NCBI GenBank assembly: GCA_039925865.1
Contig: JBDSYA010000022.1
Span: forward strand, 1-18,332
Length of the DNA: 18,332 nt
Origin: JBDSYA01 sp039925865
GTDB lineage: Bacteria; Bacteroidota; Ignavibacteria; Tepidaquicellales; Tepidaquicellaceae
Direction: 5' to 3'
This document shows positions 7,506 through 14,697 of this stretch, in pieces (position 1 is the stretch's first letter; the number at the start of each line of letters is the position of its first letter). The translations under genes and the position numbers were made by a program. The notes under the pieces are model-generated. The model had not been told where the DNA came from and did no database searches. It was given only the letters and a program-made list of their open reading frames with translations.

Positions 7506-8048
7506 ATGGATAAAGAGACTGAATATACAAAAAGTGCTGAAGTAAAAGAAAGTGCTGAAGTAAAAGAAAATGTTGAAGTGAAAGAAAATGCTGAAGTGAA
7601 AGAAAGTGCTGAAGTGAAAGAAAATGCTGAAGTGAAAGAAAATGCTGAAGTGAAAGAAAATGCTGAAGTGAAAGAAAATGCGGAAGTGAAAGAAAATGCT
7701 GAAGTGAAAGAAAATGCGGAAGTGAAAGAAAATGCTGAAGTAAAAGAAAGTGCTGAGGTAAAAGAAAATCCAGTCAAAGAAAAATCAAAGACTTCACATT
7801 CCGGAATCAGGAAAACCCGTGTAGGAAAGGTTTTAAGTAATAAAATGGATAAAACGATAATAGTAAGTGAAGAGAAAAGAATAATCCATCCGATCTACAA
7901 AAAATATTTTAAGAAGACAACGAAGTTTGCGGCGCATGATGCGAAGAATGTTTGTGATATCGGTGATATAGTTAAGATCATGGAAACAAGGCCATTGAGT
8001 AAGACCAAGAGATGGAGACTGGTAGAAATAGTGGAAAAAGTAAAATAG
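7506..8048 (+). CDS. rpsQ: 30S ribosomal protein S17 with an N-terminal tandem-repeat extension
   Basis: The C-terminal part (about residues 100-180) is a complete S17 core: RKTRVGKVLSNKMDKTIIV, HPIYKKYFKKTTKFAAHD, GDIVKIMETRPLSKTKRWRL. S17 is a primary 16S rRNA binder of about 85 residues. Here it is preceded by about 100 extra residues: a 10-residue leader, 13 copies of the hexapeptide AEVKE[N/S] (residues 11-88, one copy VEVKEN) and a short KEKSK linker. The repeat is rich in Glu and Lys and would form a charged helix or disordered arm. No ATG lies between the repeat and the core start, and the frame is intact throughout. In-frame GTG codons inside the repeat could give shorter forms. No Shine-Dalgarno precedes ATG 7506. 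The core is certain; the start is likely but unproven. Confidence 0.93.
   Translation: MDKETEYTKSAEVKESAEVKENVEVKENAEVKESAEVKENAEVKENAEVKENAEVKENAEVKENAEVKENAEVKENAEVKESAEVKENPVKEKSKTSHSGIRKTRVGKVLSNKMDKTIIVSEEKRIIHPIYKKYFKKTTKFAAHDAKNVCDIGDIVKIMETRPLSKTKRWRLVEIVEKVK
7536..7769 (+). repeat. 18-bp coding minisatellite, 13 units, in rpsQ
   Basis: There are thirteen contiguous 18-bp units with consensus GCTGAAGTGAAAGAAAAT. Units 5, 6, 7, 8 and 10 are identical. Units 9 and 11 change GCT to GCG. Outer units (1, 2, 12, 13) carry GTAAAA instead of GTGAAA, and units 1 and 12 are identical. All changes keep the frame and most are silent. A homogeneous centre with diverged edges is what unequal exchange or slippage produces. 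Confidence 0.97.
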
Positions 8049-8077
8049 TTTATTTAATTTTTATAAGTTTATAAGAG

Positions 8078-8446
8078 ATGATACAGGAAGAATCTAATTT
8101 AGTGGTCGCGGATAACTCAGGAGCAAAATCCGTAAGATGCATAAGAGTTTTAGGCGGCTCTGACAGAAGATATGCAGGTGTCGGGGATATAGTCGTAGTT
8201 ACTGTAAAGTCGGCAATACCTGGTGGAACGGTAAAGAAAGGTGAAGTTTCCAGGGCTGTGATAGTAAGGACTGTTAAGGAAACGAGAAGGAAAGACGGAA
8301 CATATATTAAGTTTGATGAAAATGCAGCCGTATTAATTAATGCTCAAAACGAACCCAAGGGAACAAGAATTTTCGGACCTGTTGCCCGTGAATTAAGAGA
8401 TAAACAATTCATGAAAATCATTTCATTAGCGCCGGAAGTAATTTAA
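8078..8446 (+). CDS. rplN: 50S ribosomal protein L14
   Basis: L14 is a 23S rRNA-binding beta-barrel protein at the subunit interface (bridge B8) and a binding site for the silencing factor RsfS. The 122 residues are the usual length. Family motifs are MIQEESNLVVADNSGAKSVRCIRVLGG at the start, RRKDGTYIKFDENAAVLIN in the middle and GTRIFGPVARELR near the end. First gene of the spc-type section, 29 nt after rpsQ. Confidence 0.98.
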   Translation: MIQEESNLVVADNSGAKSVRCIRVLGGSDRRYAGVGDIVVVTVKSAIPGGTVKKGEVSRAVIVRTVKETRRKDGTYIKFDENAAVLINAQNEPKGTRIFGPVARELRDKQFMKIISLAPEVI

Positions 8447-8455
8447 TTTTAAAAA

Positions 8456-8806
8456 ATGAAAGAGAACACAAAAATCAGTACAAGGTTAAAGAAAAATGAT
8501 AACGTTAAAGTTATTAATGGGAACTCTAAAGGATCAATAGGAAAGATATTATTTATTGACAGGAAAAAAGGAAGAGTAATTGTAGAAGGTGTAAATATTA
8601 TGCACAGACATACAAAACCAAATCAGAAAAGTCCTCAGGGAGGTATTGTTAAAAGAGAAGCTCCGATAAATATCACGAACATAATGCTTATGTGTCCAAA
8701 AACCAATCAGCCTACCAGAGTAGGGATGAAATTAATAAAAGATGAAACCACCGGAAAATTCTCAAGAATGAGATTGAGTCAAAAGTCCGGAGAAATCATT
8801 ATCTAA
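8456..8806 (+). CDS. rplX: 50S ribosomal protein L24
   Basis: L24 is an assembly-initiating 23S rRNA binder with a KOW motif, seen here as NDNVKVINGNSKGSIGKI (about 14-31). It is followed by RKKGRVIVEGVNIMHRHTKPNQ, typical of the family. The C-terminal segment MCPKTNQPTRVGMKLI is also characteristic, although it lacks a zinc-ribbon cysteine set (one Cys only). At 116 residues it is slightly longer than the E. coli protein, with an extra N-terminal dozen residues. It lies 9 nt after rplN and 7 nt before rplE. Confidence 0.97.
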   Translation: MKENTKISTRLKKNDNVKVINGNSKGSIGKILFIDRKKGRVIVEGVNIMHRHTKPNQKSPQGGIVKREAPINITNIMLMCPKTNQPTRVGMKLIKDETTGKFSRMRLSQKSGEIII

Positions 8807-8813
8807 AAACATA

Positions 8814-9473
8814 ATGGCAAAAACAAAATCAGACAGAAAGAAAGATACGGATCCCAAAAAAGGTGCCGACAAAACCGAGTCAAAAGGCGGAGAAGCTTAT
8901 GTTGAAGAAAAAGTACCTGCAAGGCTTTATCAGCTTTACAGGGAGAAAGTAATTCCGGAAATGAAAAAGAAGTTCAATTATAAAAATGTGATGGAAGCTC
9001 CAAAGCTGCAGAAGATAAGCATTAATGTAGGGGTCGGTGCAGCTACACAGGACGCGAAACTTATTGATACAACTGTTAAGGAAATAGAAGCTATCACCGG
9101 TCAGAAGCCAGCGGTGGTTAAAGCAAAGAAGTCTGTATCCAATTTTAAATTAAGAGAAGGTGTGAATATTGGTGTAAGAGTGACTTTAAGAAATGCAAGA
9201 ATGTATGAGTTTTTAGACAGGTTTATAAATATTTCCATTCCAAGAATCAGAGATTTCAGGGGGTTATCAGATAAAAGTTTTGACGGAAGAGGGAACTATA
9301 CAATTGGAATAAAAGAACAAATCATATTTCCTGAGATCAATGTTGATAACGTTAACAGAATTTCGGGTATGGACATAACTTTTGTCACATCGGCAAAAAC
9401 AGATGAAGAGTCATTTGAATTATTAAAATCTTTCGGACTGCCTTTTATAACAAAACAGTCGCAAACAAATTAA
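8814..9473 (+). CDS. rplE: 50S ribosomal protein L5 with a charged N-terminal extension
   Basis: L5 binds 5S rRNA and contacts P-site tRNA. The L5 core starts at about residue 35 (ARLYQLYREKVIPEM) and includes KISINVGVG, TGQKPAVVKAKKSVSNFKLREG, RDFRGLSDKSFDGRGNYTIGI and EQIIFPEI. The total of 219 residues exceeds the usual 180 or so because of about 34 N-terminal residues rich in Lys, Asp and Thr (MAKTKSDRKKDTDPKKGADK onward). The next in-frame Met (residue 50) would truncate the core, so the upstream ATG at 8814 is the best start, 7 nt after rplX. Confidence 0.96.
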   Translation: MAKTKSDRKKDTDPKKGADKTESKGGEAYVEEKVPARLYQLYREKVIPEMKKKFNYKNVMEAPKLQKISINVGVGAATQDAKLIDTTVKEIEAITGQKPAVVKAKKSVSNFKLREGVNIGVRVTLRNARMYEFLDRFINISIPRIRDFRGLSDKSFDGRGNYTIGIKEQIIFPEINVDNVNRISGMDITFVTSAKTDEESFELLKSFGLPFITKQSQTN

Positions 9474-9486
9474 AGGTATCAGATAA

Positions 9487-9756
9487 ATGGCACGTAAAGC
9501 ATTAATAGCAAAACAAAAGAGAAGAGAAAGCATTGTAAAAAAGTATGCTGAGAAAAGAAAAGAGTTGAAGGATAATGGTGATTATGAAGCATTGCAAAAA
9601 TTACCCCGAGACAGCAGCGCATCCAGACTGAATAACAGGTGCAATGTAACTGGAAGAGTGAGAAGTTATTACCGTAAGTTCGGATTGTCAAGATTAGTAT
9701 TCAGAGAATTAGCGTTACAGGGAAAGATCCCCGGCGTAGTTAAATCAAGTTGGTAA
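9487..9756 (+). CDS. rpsN: 30S ribosomal protein S14, zinc-free long form
   Basis: S14 is a 30S head protein. This is the 89-residue C-minus form: it starts MARKALIAKQKRRE, has LPRDSSASRLNNRCNVTGR (about 39-57) and ends GLSRLVFRELALQGKIPGVVKSSW. Only one Cys remains, so it cannot form the zinc ribbon of the short S14 type. It is located 13 nt after rplE, the canonical place. Confidence 0.98.
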   Translation: MARKALIAKQKRRESIVKKYAEKRKELKDNGDYEALQKLPRDSSASRLNNRCNVTGRVRSYYRKFGLSRLVFRELALQGKIPGVVKSSW

Positions 9757-9781
9757 AATAAAAAGTCAGGAGAAATAATAA

Positions 9782-10180
9782 ATGTCAATGTCAGATCCAA
9801 TTTCAGATTATCTAACAAGAGTTAGAAATGCATTGAAAGCCGGAAAAAAAACAGTAGATATCCCTTATTCAAAATTTAAAGAAGCGATCAGCGTATTATT
9901 GAAAAATTCTTCTTTTATTGAAGATTATAAGGTTATTGAAACAGAAAAAACGTTTAGAATACTTTCTGTGAAGTTAAAATATAACGATGGAGACAGTGTT
10001 ATATTGGGTTTGAGGAGAGTCAGCAGACCCGGAATAAGAAGATATGTAAATAATGAAGATCTTCCCAGAGTCAGGAATGGCTTAGGTGTAGCAATAATCT
10101 CTACATCAAGAGGTCTACTGACTGATAAAGAAGCTAGAAAATTAAAAGTAGGCGGTGAAGTCGTTTGCGAAATTTGGTAA
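9782..10180 (+). CDS. rpsH: 30S ribosomal protein S8
   Basis: S8 is a primary binder of the 16S central domain and, in E. coli, the repressor of the spc operon mRNA. The 132-residue protein has DPISDYLTRVRNALKAGKKTVDIPYSK at the start and the C-terminal signature RPGIRRYVNNEDLPRVRNGLGVAIISTSRGLLTDKEAR. A second ATG two codons downstream of the first (9788) is an equally possible start. A GGAG at about 9769 lies roughly 10 nt upstream. Confidence 0.97.
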   Translation: MSMSDPISDYLTRVRNALKAGKKTVDIPYSKFKEAISVLLKNSSFIEDYKVIETEKTFRILSVKLKYNDGDSVILGLRRVSRPGIRRYVNNEDLPRVRNGLGVAIISTSRGLLTDKEARKLKVGGEVVCEIW

Positions 10181-10202
10181 TTATTTATAAAAGAATTTTA
10201 AT

Positions 10203-10742
10203 ATGAGCAGAATAGGTAAAAAACCTGTAAGTATTGTGGACAAAGTCAAAGTAACTCAAAAAAATAACAGAGTTGAAGTTACTGGTCCAAAAGGCACAAT
10301 GGTACTTGATATTCAAGGCGGAGTTAAAGCAGATATTAAAGGTGATGAAATATTATTAACACGAGTAGATGATTCAAAGAAGAACAGAGCCCTACATGGA
10401 CTTTACAGATCTTTGATTCAAAATATGGTTACGGGTGTTAATTCAGGTTTTTCAAAAAAACTGGAGTTAGTAGGAATTGGATACAGAGCCGAAATTAAAG
10501 GAAACAATCTTGTAATGATGCTTGGATTTTCTCATCCGACCGTATTTGCACCTCCAGCAGATATTACCCTGGATGTTCCGACTCCAAATACTGTGGTGGT
10601 CAATGGATTCAGCAAAGAACTTGTCGGTTTAGTAGCCGCCAAGATAAGATCTTTCAGGGTTCCAGAACCTTATAAAGGGAAAGGAATTAAATATGAAAAT
10701 GAAGTTGTAAGAAGAAAAGCAGGAAAAACTGCTGCAAAATAA
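10203..10742 (+). CDS. rplF: 50S ribosomal protein L6
   Basis: L6 lies near the sarcin-ricin loop and factor-binding site. The 179 residues contain the two homologous L6 folds: the first opens MSRIGKKPVSIVDKVKVT and the second ends with IRSFRVPEPYKGKGIKYENEVVRRKAGK, the family signature. Length is normal. It starts 22 nt after rpsH and is followed by rplR 18 nt on. Confidence 0.98.
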   Translation: MSRIGKKPVSIVDKVKVTQKNNRVEVTGPKGTMVLDIQGGVKADIKGDEILLTRVDDSKKNRALHGLYRSLIQNMVTGVNSGFSKKLELVGIGYRAEIKGNNLVMMLGFSHPTVFAPPADITLDVPTPNTVVVNGFSKELVGLVAAKIRSFRVPEPYKGKGIKYENEVVRRKAGKTAAK

Positions 10743-10760
10743 AATAGCTAAGAATTACAA

Positions 10761-11132
10761 ATGAATCAAATAGAGAGAAGTCAAAAAAGAAGGGCCAGGA
10801 TTAGACATCAGATCCGAAAAAAACTCAAAGGTACAGCAGATATACCGAGATTGGTGATTTACAGAAGCCTTGATCACATATATGCGCAACTTATAGACGA
10901 CGTAAATGCTAAGACACTTCTTACGGTTTCTACAAAATCTAAGGGTATTACAGATCAAATTTCTTCCGTTAAAGGTAAGATCGGAAAAAGTAAGCTTATC
11001 GGAAAGCTGACAGCAGAGAAAGCGGTTTCCAGTAATATATCAAAAGTAGTATTTGACAGGAATGGATACCTTTATCATGGGCGTGTAAAAGCTCTTGCCG
11101 ATGGTGCCCGAGAAGGTGGTTTAAACTTCTAA
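10761..11132 (+). CDS. rplR: 50S ribosomal protein L18
   Basis: L18 binds 5S rRNA together with L5 in the central protuberance. The 123-residue protein has a basic N-terminal segment (RSQKRRARIRHQIRKKLKG, about 6-24), PRLVIYRSLDHIYAQLID and the C-terminal FDRNGYLYHGRVKALADGAREGGL typical of the family. It is complete. Instead of rpsE following closely, 45 nt of AT-rich sequence leads to a tRNA gene. Confidence 0.97.
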   Translation: MNQIERSQKRRARIRHQIRKKLKGTADIPRLVIYRSLDHIYAQLIDDVNAKTLLTVSTKSKGITDQISSVKGKIGKSKLIGKLTAEKAVSSNISKVVFDRNGYLYHGRVKALADGAREGGLNF

Positions 11133-11177
11133 ATATTATTAGTATATTCAGCAGTTTTTTATTATAAACCATAATAC

Positions 11178-11248
11178 TCTCGGGTCGTCTAATGGCAGGA
11201 CAGCGGCCTTTGGAGCCGTATGTGGAGGTTCGAATCCTCCCCTGAGAA
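11178..11248 (+). tRNA. tRNA-Gln (anticodon UUG)
   Basis: A complete cloverleaf can be drawn. The acceptor stem TCTCGGG (11178-11184) pairs with CCTGAGA (11241-11247), with one G-T. The D stem is GTC/GAC with loop TAATGGCAG. The anticodon stem GCGGC/GCCGT closes a 7-nt loop CTTTGGA with TTG at positions 34-36 after the invariant T33. The T stem GGAGG/CCTCC holds loop TTCGAAT. The discriminator is A at 11248. CCA is not encoded (CAA follows). The sequence GTCTAATGGCAGGAC is typical of bacterial tRNA-Gln. It lies on the operon strand between rplR and rpsE, 31 nt before rpsE. Confidence 0.95.
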
Positions 11249-11279
11249 CAATAAAAATGTCTTTAAGAAATTAAAATAA

Positions 11280-11795
11280 ATGATAACTAAAAAGAAAAAT
11301 TTTAAAGCCGGCGAGTTAGAGTTAAAAGAAAAGATGGTACACATTGCCAGGGTTGCAAAAGTGGTAAAAGGAGGAAGGCGATTTAGTTTTTCTGCAGTTA
11401 CAGTAGTCGGTGATGGAAAGGGACATGTTGGTATAGGGTTAGGAAAAGCTAATGAAGTTACCGATTCGATAAGGAAGAGCGTTGAAGACGCCAAAAAGAA
11501 TGTTATTCAAGTGCCAATTATGAAAGGAACTATTCCTCACGAAGTAATTGGAAAATACGGAGCTGCAAGAGTTTTATTGAAACCAGCATCTCCCGGCACT
11601 GGAATTATCGCAGGAAGTAAAGTAAGAGCAGTACTTGAGTCTGCAGGAGTACAGGATGTATTAACAAAACTTTTAGGTTCTTCAAATTCACATAATGTTG
11701 TAAAAGCAACGATAAAAGCGTTAGTTTCACTCAATGATGCAAAAAGTGTTGCAAACAGAAGGGGAATTACTCTTTCAGAATTATTTGCAAATTAA
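11280..11795 (+). CDS. rpsE: 30S ribosomal protein S5
   Basis: S5 acts in decoding fidelity at the mRNA entry site. The 171-residue protein has the N-terminal dsRBD-like domain (VHIARVAKVVKGGRRFSFSA, about 20-39, then VVGDGKGHVGIGLGKA) and the C-terminal domain with PASPGTGIIAGSKVRAVLESAG and a conserved end. Length is usual. It is the first protein gene after the tRNA; the leader is A-rich without an obvious Shine-Dalgarno. Confidence 0.98.
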   Translation: MITKKKNFKAGELELKEKMVHIARVAKVVKGGRRFSFSAVTVVGDGKGHVGIGLGKANEVTDSIRKSVEDAKKNVIQVPIMKGTIPHEVIGKYGAARVLLKPASPGTGIIAGSKVRAVLESAGVQDVLTKLLGSSNSHNVVKATIKALVSLNDAKSVANRRGITLSELFAN

Positions 11796-11806
11796 TTTTT
11801 GATACA

Positions 11807-11989
11807 ATGTTAAAAATAACACAAACAAAAAGTATAATAGGCAGACTTAAAAAACAAAAGCGTACTATAGAAGCTTTGGGATTAGGCAGACCAAATTATT
11901 TTACGTTAAAACAGGATACACCTCAGATAAGAGGGATGATCAATGTCGTAAAACATTTAGTTAAAGTAGAAGAAAATCATAAACAATAG
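11807..11989 (+). CDS. rpmD: 50S ribosomal protein L30
   Basis: L30 is a small 23S rRNA-binding protein. The 60-residue length and the pattern KITQTKSIIGRLKKQKRTIEALGLG (about 3-27), followed by TPQIRGMINVVKHLVKVEE, are diagnostic. It starts 11 nt after rpsE and ends with TAG. A 117-nt gap carrying a strong hairpin separates it from rplO, unusual within this otherwise tightly packed operon. Confidence 0.96.
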   Translation: MLKITQTKSIIGRLKKQKRTIEALGLGRPNYFTLKQDTPQIRGMINVVKHLVKVEENHKQ

Positions 11990-12042
11990 TTCATTTCTGT
12001 ATTTGAGTTATTATCAATTATAAGACTTTATAGGCTTTCCAT

Positions 12043-12085
12043 ATTCCTTTACCCTTCAATCGCGGTAAAGGAATTTTATTTATTT
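12043..12085 (+). terminator. Terminator-like hairpin between rpmD and rplO
   Basis: ATTCCTTTACC (12043-12053) is perfectly complementary to GGTAAAGGAAT (12064-12074), an 11-bp stem with a 10-nt loop, followed by a T-rich run (TTTTATTTATTT, 12074-12085). This has the form of an intrinsic terminator but sits inside the operon, 22 nt before rplO. It may cause partial termination or attenuation, or stabilise an upstream processed mRNA end. I see no convincing promoter between it and rplO. Confidence 0.6.
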
Positions 12086-12106
12086 AGAATGTAAACGAAA
12101 ATTACC

Positions 12107-12565
12107 ATGGATGTATTAAGCAATCTTAAATACGCAGAAGGCTCCCGCAAAAAGAAAAAGAGAGTGGGCAGAGGCCAGGGATCGGGTCACGGCGGAACTT
12201 CAACAAGAGGTCATAAAGGACAGCACTCCAGATCAGGTGCGAAATTCAGAGCATGGTTTGAAGGCGGACAGATGCCGCTTCAAAGAAGAGTTCCGAAATT
12301 TGGTTTTAAAAATGCTAACAGAATTGAATATCTCACCATAAATCTGGATGATCTTCAGAATCTAATAGATAAAGGTAAGATCACCGATACTGTAATAAAT
12401 AAAGAGCTTCTGTTGAATAACAACTTTATAAAAGGCAGAAATATGCCTCTAAAGATTTTAGGTAACGGAGAATTAAAAGCTAAACTTGAAATAACTGCAG
12501 ATGCATTTAGCAAATCTGCAAAAGACAAGATTGAAAAAGGCGGAGGAAAAGCAATTACAGTATGA
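12107..12565 (+). CDS. rplO: 50S ribosomal protein L15
   Basis: L15 is a late-assembly 23S rRNA binder. The 152-residue protein has the glycine-rich N-terminal arm (KKRVGRGQGSGHGGTSTRGHKGQ, about 18-40), FEGGQMPLQRRVPKFGF and a C-terminal domain ending in GGKAITV. Its stop TGA (12563-12565) overlaps the ATG of secY (12562-12564), so translation is coupled. It also shows that TGA is used as a true stop in this genome. Confidence 0.97.
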   Translation: MDVLSNLKYAEGSRKKKKRVGRGQGSGHGGTSTRGHKGQHSRSGAKFRAWFEGGQMPLQRRVPKFGFKNANRIEYLTINLDDLQNLIDKGKITDTVINKELLLNNNFIKGRNMPLKILGNGELKAKLEITADAFSKSAKDKIEKGGGKAITV

Positions 12566-13896
12566 GCGGATTTGTAGATAGTTTTAGAAATATTTTTAAA
12601 ATAGAGGAATTAAGAAACAGGTTGTTATTTACGCTTGCAATACTAGTAGTAGTAAGGATCGGTGCACATATTACTCTTCCTGGAATTGATGCAGGTTTAT
12701 TGGCTGAGGCTCAGAAAAATCAATCTAATAATACCTTATTCGGATTGTATGACCTTTTTGTAGGAGGCGCATTTAAAAACGCTGCTATTTTTGCTCTCGG
12801 AATAATGCCCTACATCAGTGCATCTATTATCATACAACTTCTTGGGGCTGTATTTCCTTATTTTCAAAAGCTGCAAAAAGAAGGTGAAGATGGAAGAAAA
12901 AAAATCAATCAATTAACCAGACTTGGAACTATTCCTGTTGCTGCTTTGCAGGCATGGGGAGTCAGTGTTCAGTTGGCTAGCAGAAATGTCTCGGGCTTGG
13001 GAGTGATAAACCCCGAGATCTCAGGTTTATTTTTTACCGTTTCAACGATTGTCATTCTTACTGCTGGCACTGTTTTTATGATGTGGCTTGGTGAACAAAT
13101 TACTGAAAGAGGTATTGGAAACGGAATATCCCTAATTATATTTATCGGGATTATCGACAGATTCCCATATGCGATCTTTGATGAATATCAGATTGTATCA
13201 TCAGGGGCAAGAAATTTACTGATTGAATTAATTTATATAGCAGGATTTATACTGATAATAGCAGGAGTAATCGCAGTTACTGTAGCTGTCCGGAAAATCC
13301 CGGTTCAATATGCTAAAAGAGTTGTCGGGCGAAAAGTTTTTGGAGGTGTCACACAGTACATTCCAATGAAGGTTAATTCAGCGGGAGTTATGCCGTTAAT
13401 CTTTGCCCAGTCAATAATGTTTATACCGAGTACGTTTTTATCTTTTTTTCCAAACAGTGAGTTTATGCAGAGTATATCAAAATACTTTGATTATACCAGC
13501 TGGTTTTATTCAGGAGTTTATGCTTTGCTTATTATTTTCTTTACGTACTTTTATACCGCCATTGCGTTTAATCCAAAAGACGTTTCCGATAATATGAAGA
13601 AGCAGGGTGGATTTATTCCGGGCGTAAGGCCGGGCAAGCCGACCTCCGATTTTATTGATAATATACTCACTAAGATTACATTGCCGGGCGCAATATTTTT
13701 AGCGATCATTGCAATTTTGCCAACGATATTGATGAAGTTAGGAGTGACAACCGGTTTAGCATCCTTTTTTGGAGGAACTAGTTTATTGATCATAGTCGGT
13801 GTTGCACTCGATACTCTTCAGCAAATAGAATCGCATTTGCTGATGAGGCATTATGATGGATTTATGAAAAGTGGAAAGCTAAAATCAAGGAGATAG
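12562..13896 (+). CDS. secY: Preprotein translocase subunit SecY
   Basis: SecY is the channel of the Sec translocon in the inner membrane. At 444 residues it has the normal length, with about ten hydrophobic segments: the first near 22-40, then ALGIMPYISASIIIQLL, and later helices toward the C-terminus. The C-terminal cytosolic loop with FNPKDVSDNMKKQGGFIPGVRPGKPT is a family signature. The start overlaps rplO by 4 nt (ATGA). map follows after 8 nt. No secE or secG is in the window. Confidence 0.98.
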   Translation: MSGFVDSFRNIFKIEELRNRLLFTLAILVVVRIGAHITLPGIDAGLLAEAQKNQSNNTLFGLYDLFVGGAFKNAAIFALGIMPYISASIIIQLLGAVFPYFQKLQKEGEDGRKKINQLTRLGTIPVAALQAWGVSVQLASRNVSGLGVINPEISGLFFTVSTIVILTAGTVFMMWLGEQITERGIGNGISLIIFIGIIDRFPYAIFDEYQIVSSGARNLLIELIYIAGFILIIAGVIAVTVAVRKIPVQYAKRVVGRKVFGGVTQYIPMKVNSAGVMPLIFAQSIMFIPSTFLSFFPNSEFMQSISKYFDYTSWFYSGVYALLIIFFTYFYTAIAFNPKDVSDNMKKQGGFIPGVRPGKPTSDFIDNILTKITLPGAIFLAIIAILPTILMKLGVTTGLASFFGGTSLLIIVGVALDTLQQIESHLLMRHYDGFMKSGKLKSRR

Positions 13897-13904
13897 GCAC
13901 TTTA

Positions 13905-14663
13905 ATGTCCTTGATAAAATCCCAAAAAGAAATTGAACTGATAAGAGAAAGCTGCAAAATAGTTTCAGAAGTTTTTGTCTACATAAAAAGCTATATAAAG
14001 GAAGGCATTTCTACTGGTGATTTAGATAAGTTAATAGAAGATTTTATTATTTCAAAAGATGCTTATCCTGCCTTTAAAGGTTATAAAGTCAAACGAAAAC
14101 CCTTTCCATCCAGCAGTTGTATTTCAGTTAATGAAGAGGTTGTTCACGGGATTCCCGGTAAAAGAATTCTAAAGGCAGGGGATATAATTTCCATTGATGT
14201 AGGAGTTAAGAAGAACGGATATTATGGAGATGGTGCATATACTTATGCTGTAGGGGAAATTTCTTCTAAAAAAGCCAAGCTTTTGAAGATCACGGAAGAG
14301 TCTTTGTATAAGGGAATAGATATGGCTATTGAAGGAAACGAGGTCAATGATATTGCATGCGCTGTACAGAATTATGTTGAAGGATCCGGTTATGGTGTTG
14401 TAAGAGAATTGGTAGGACATGGAATAGGAAAAAATTTACATGAAGATCCTGCAATTCCAAATTTCTACAGCCCCGGTTCGAATCAAAAATTATTTGAAGG
14501 AATGGTCCTGGCTATTGAACCAATGGTTAACTATGGGACATACAAAGTTTATATGAAAAACGACGGGTGGACTATTGCGACAAAGGATCATGAGCCTTCT
14601 GCTCACTTTGAACATACGGTACTCGTCCTCAAGAACAAACCTGAAATACTGACGATGGCGTAA
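13905..14663 (+). CDS. map: Methionine aminopeptidase, type I
   Basis: The enzyme removes the initiator Met from nascent proteins with a dinuclear metal centre. All five metal ligands can be read: D98 (SIDVG), D109 (YYGDGA), H172 (GHGIG), E205 (AIEPM) and E236 (HFEHT). The substrate-site H81 (HGIPG) and H179 (NLHEDP) are also present. At 252 residues it is the short type Ia form without an SH3 or zinc-finger extension. It lies between secY and infA, a usual spc-cluster place; adk, often found here, is absent. Confidence 0.97.
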   Translation: MSLIKSQKEIELIRESCKIVSEVFVYIKSYIKEGISTGDLDKLIEDFIISKDAYPAFKGYKVKRKPFPSSSCISVNEEVVHGIPGKRILKAGDIISIDVGVKKNGYYGDGAYTYAVGEISSKKAKLLKITEESLYKGIDMAIEGNEVNDIACAVQNYVEGSGYGVVRELVGHGIGKNLHEDPAIPNFYSPGSNQKLFEGMVLAIEPMVNYGTYKVYMKNDGWTIATKDHEPSAHFEHTVLVLKNKPEILTMA

Positions 14664-14697
14664 TTGCCATAGTGTATAGTGTAATACTGAAAAAAAA

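Noticed and set aside
7536..7769. Possible CRISPR array
   Set aside because: The 18-bp units are contiguous with no spacers and lie in frame inside a coding sequence.
7502..7777. Leftward open frame with FTSAFS-type repeats opposite rpsQ
   Set aside because: It is the antisense image of the 18-bp coding repeat; the rightward frame continues into a complete S17 core, and the leftward one has no support.
11189..11494. Leftward open frame across the tRNA and the start of rpsE
   Set aside because: It overlaps a well-formed tRNA and a certain S5 gene, and its product resembles no family I know.
12003..12032. Promoter before rplO (TTGAGT with TTTATA)
   Set aside because: The -10 match is poor with an 18-nt spacer, and any transcript would run into the hairpin at 12043-12085; too weak to call.
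14664..14697. TAGTGTA repeats after map, similar to the sequence after rpsM (15469-15485)
   Set aside because: The matches are short, AT-rich and imperfect; a shared regulatory element cannot be supported from two instances.
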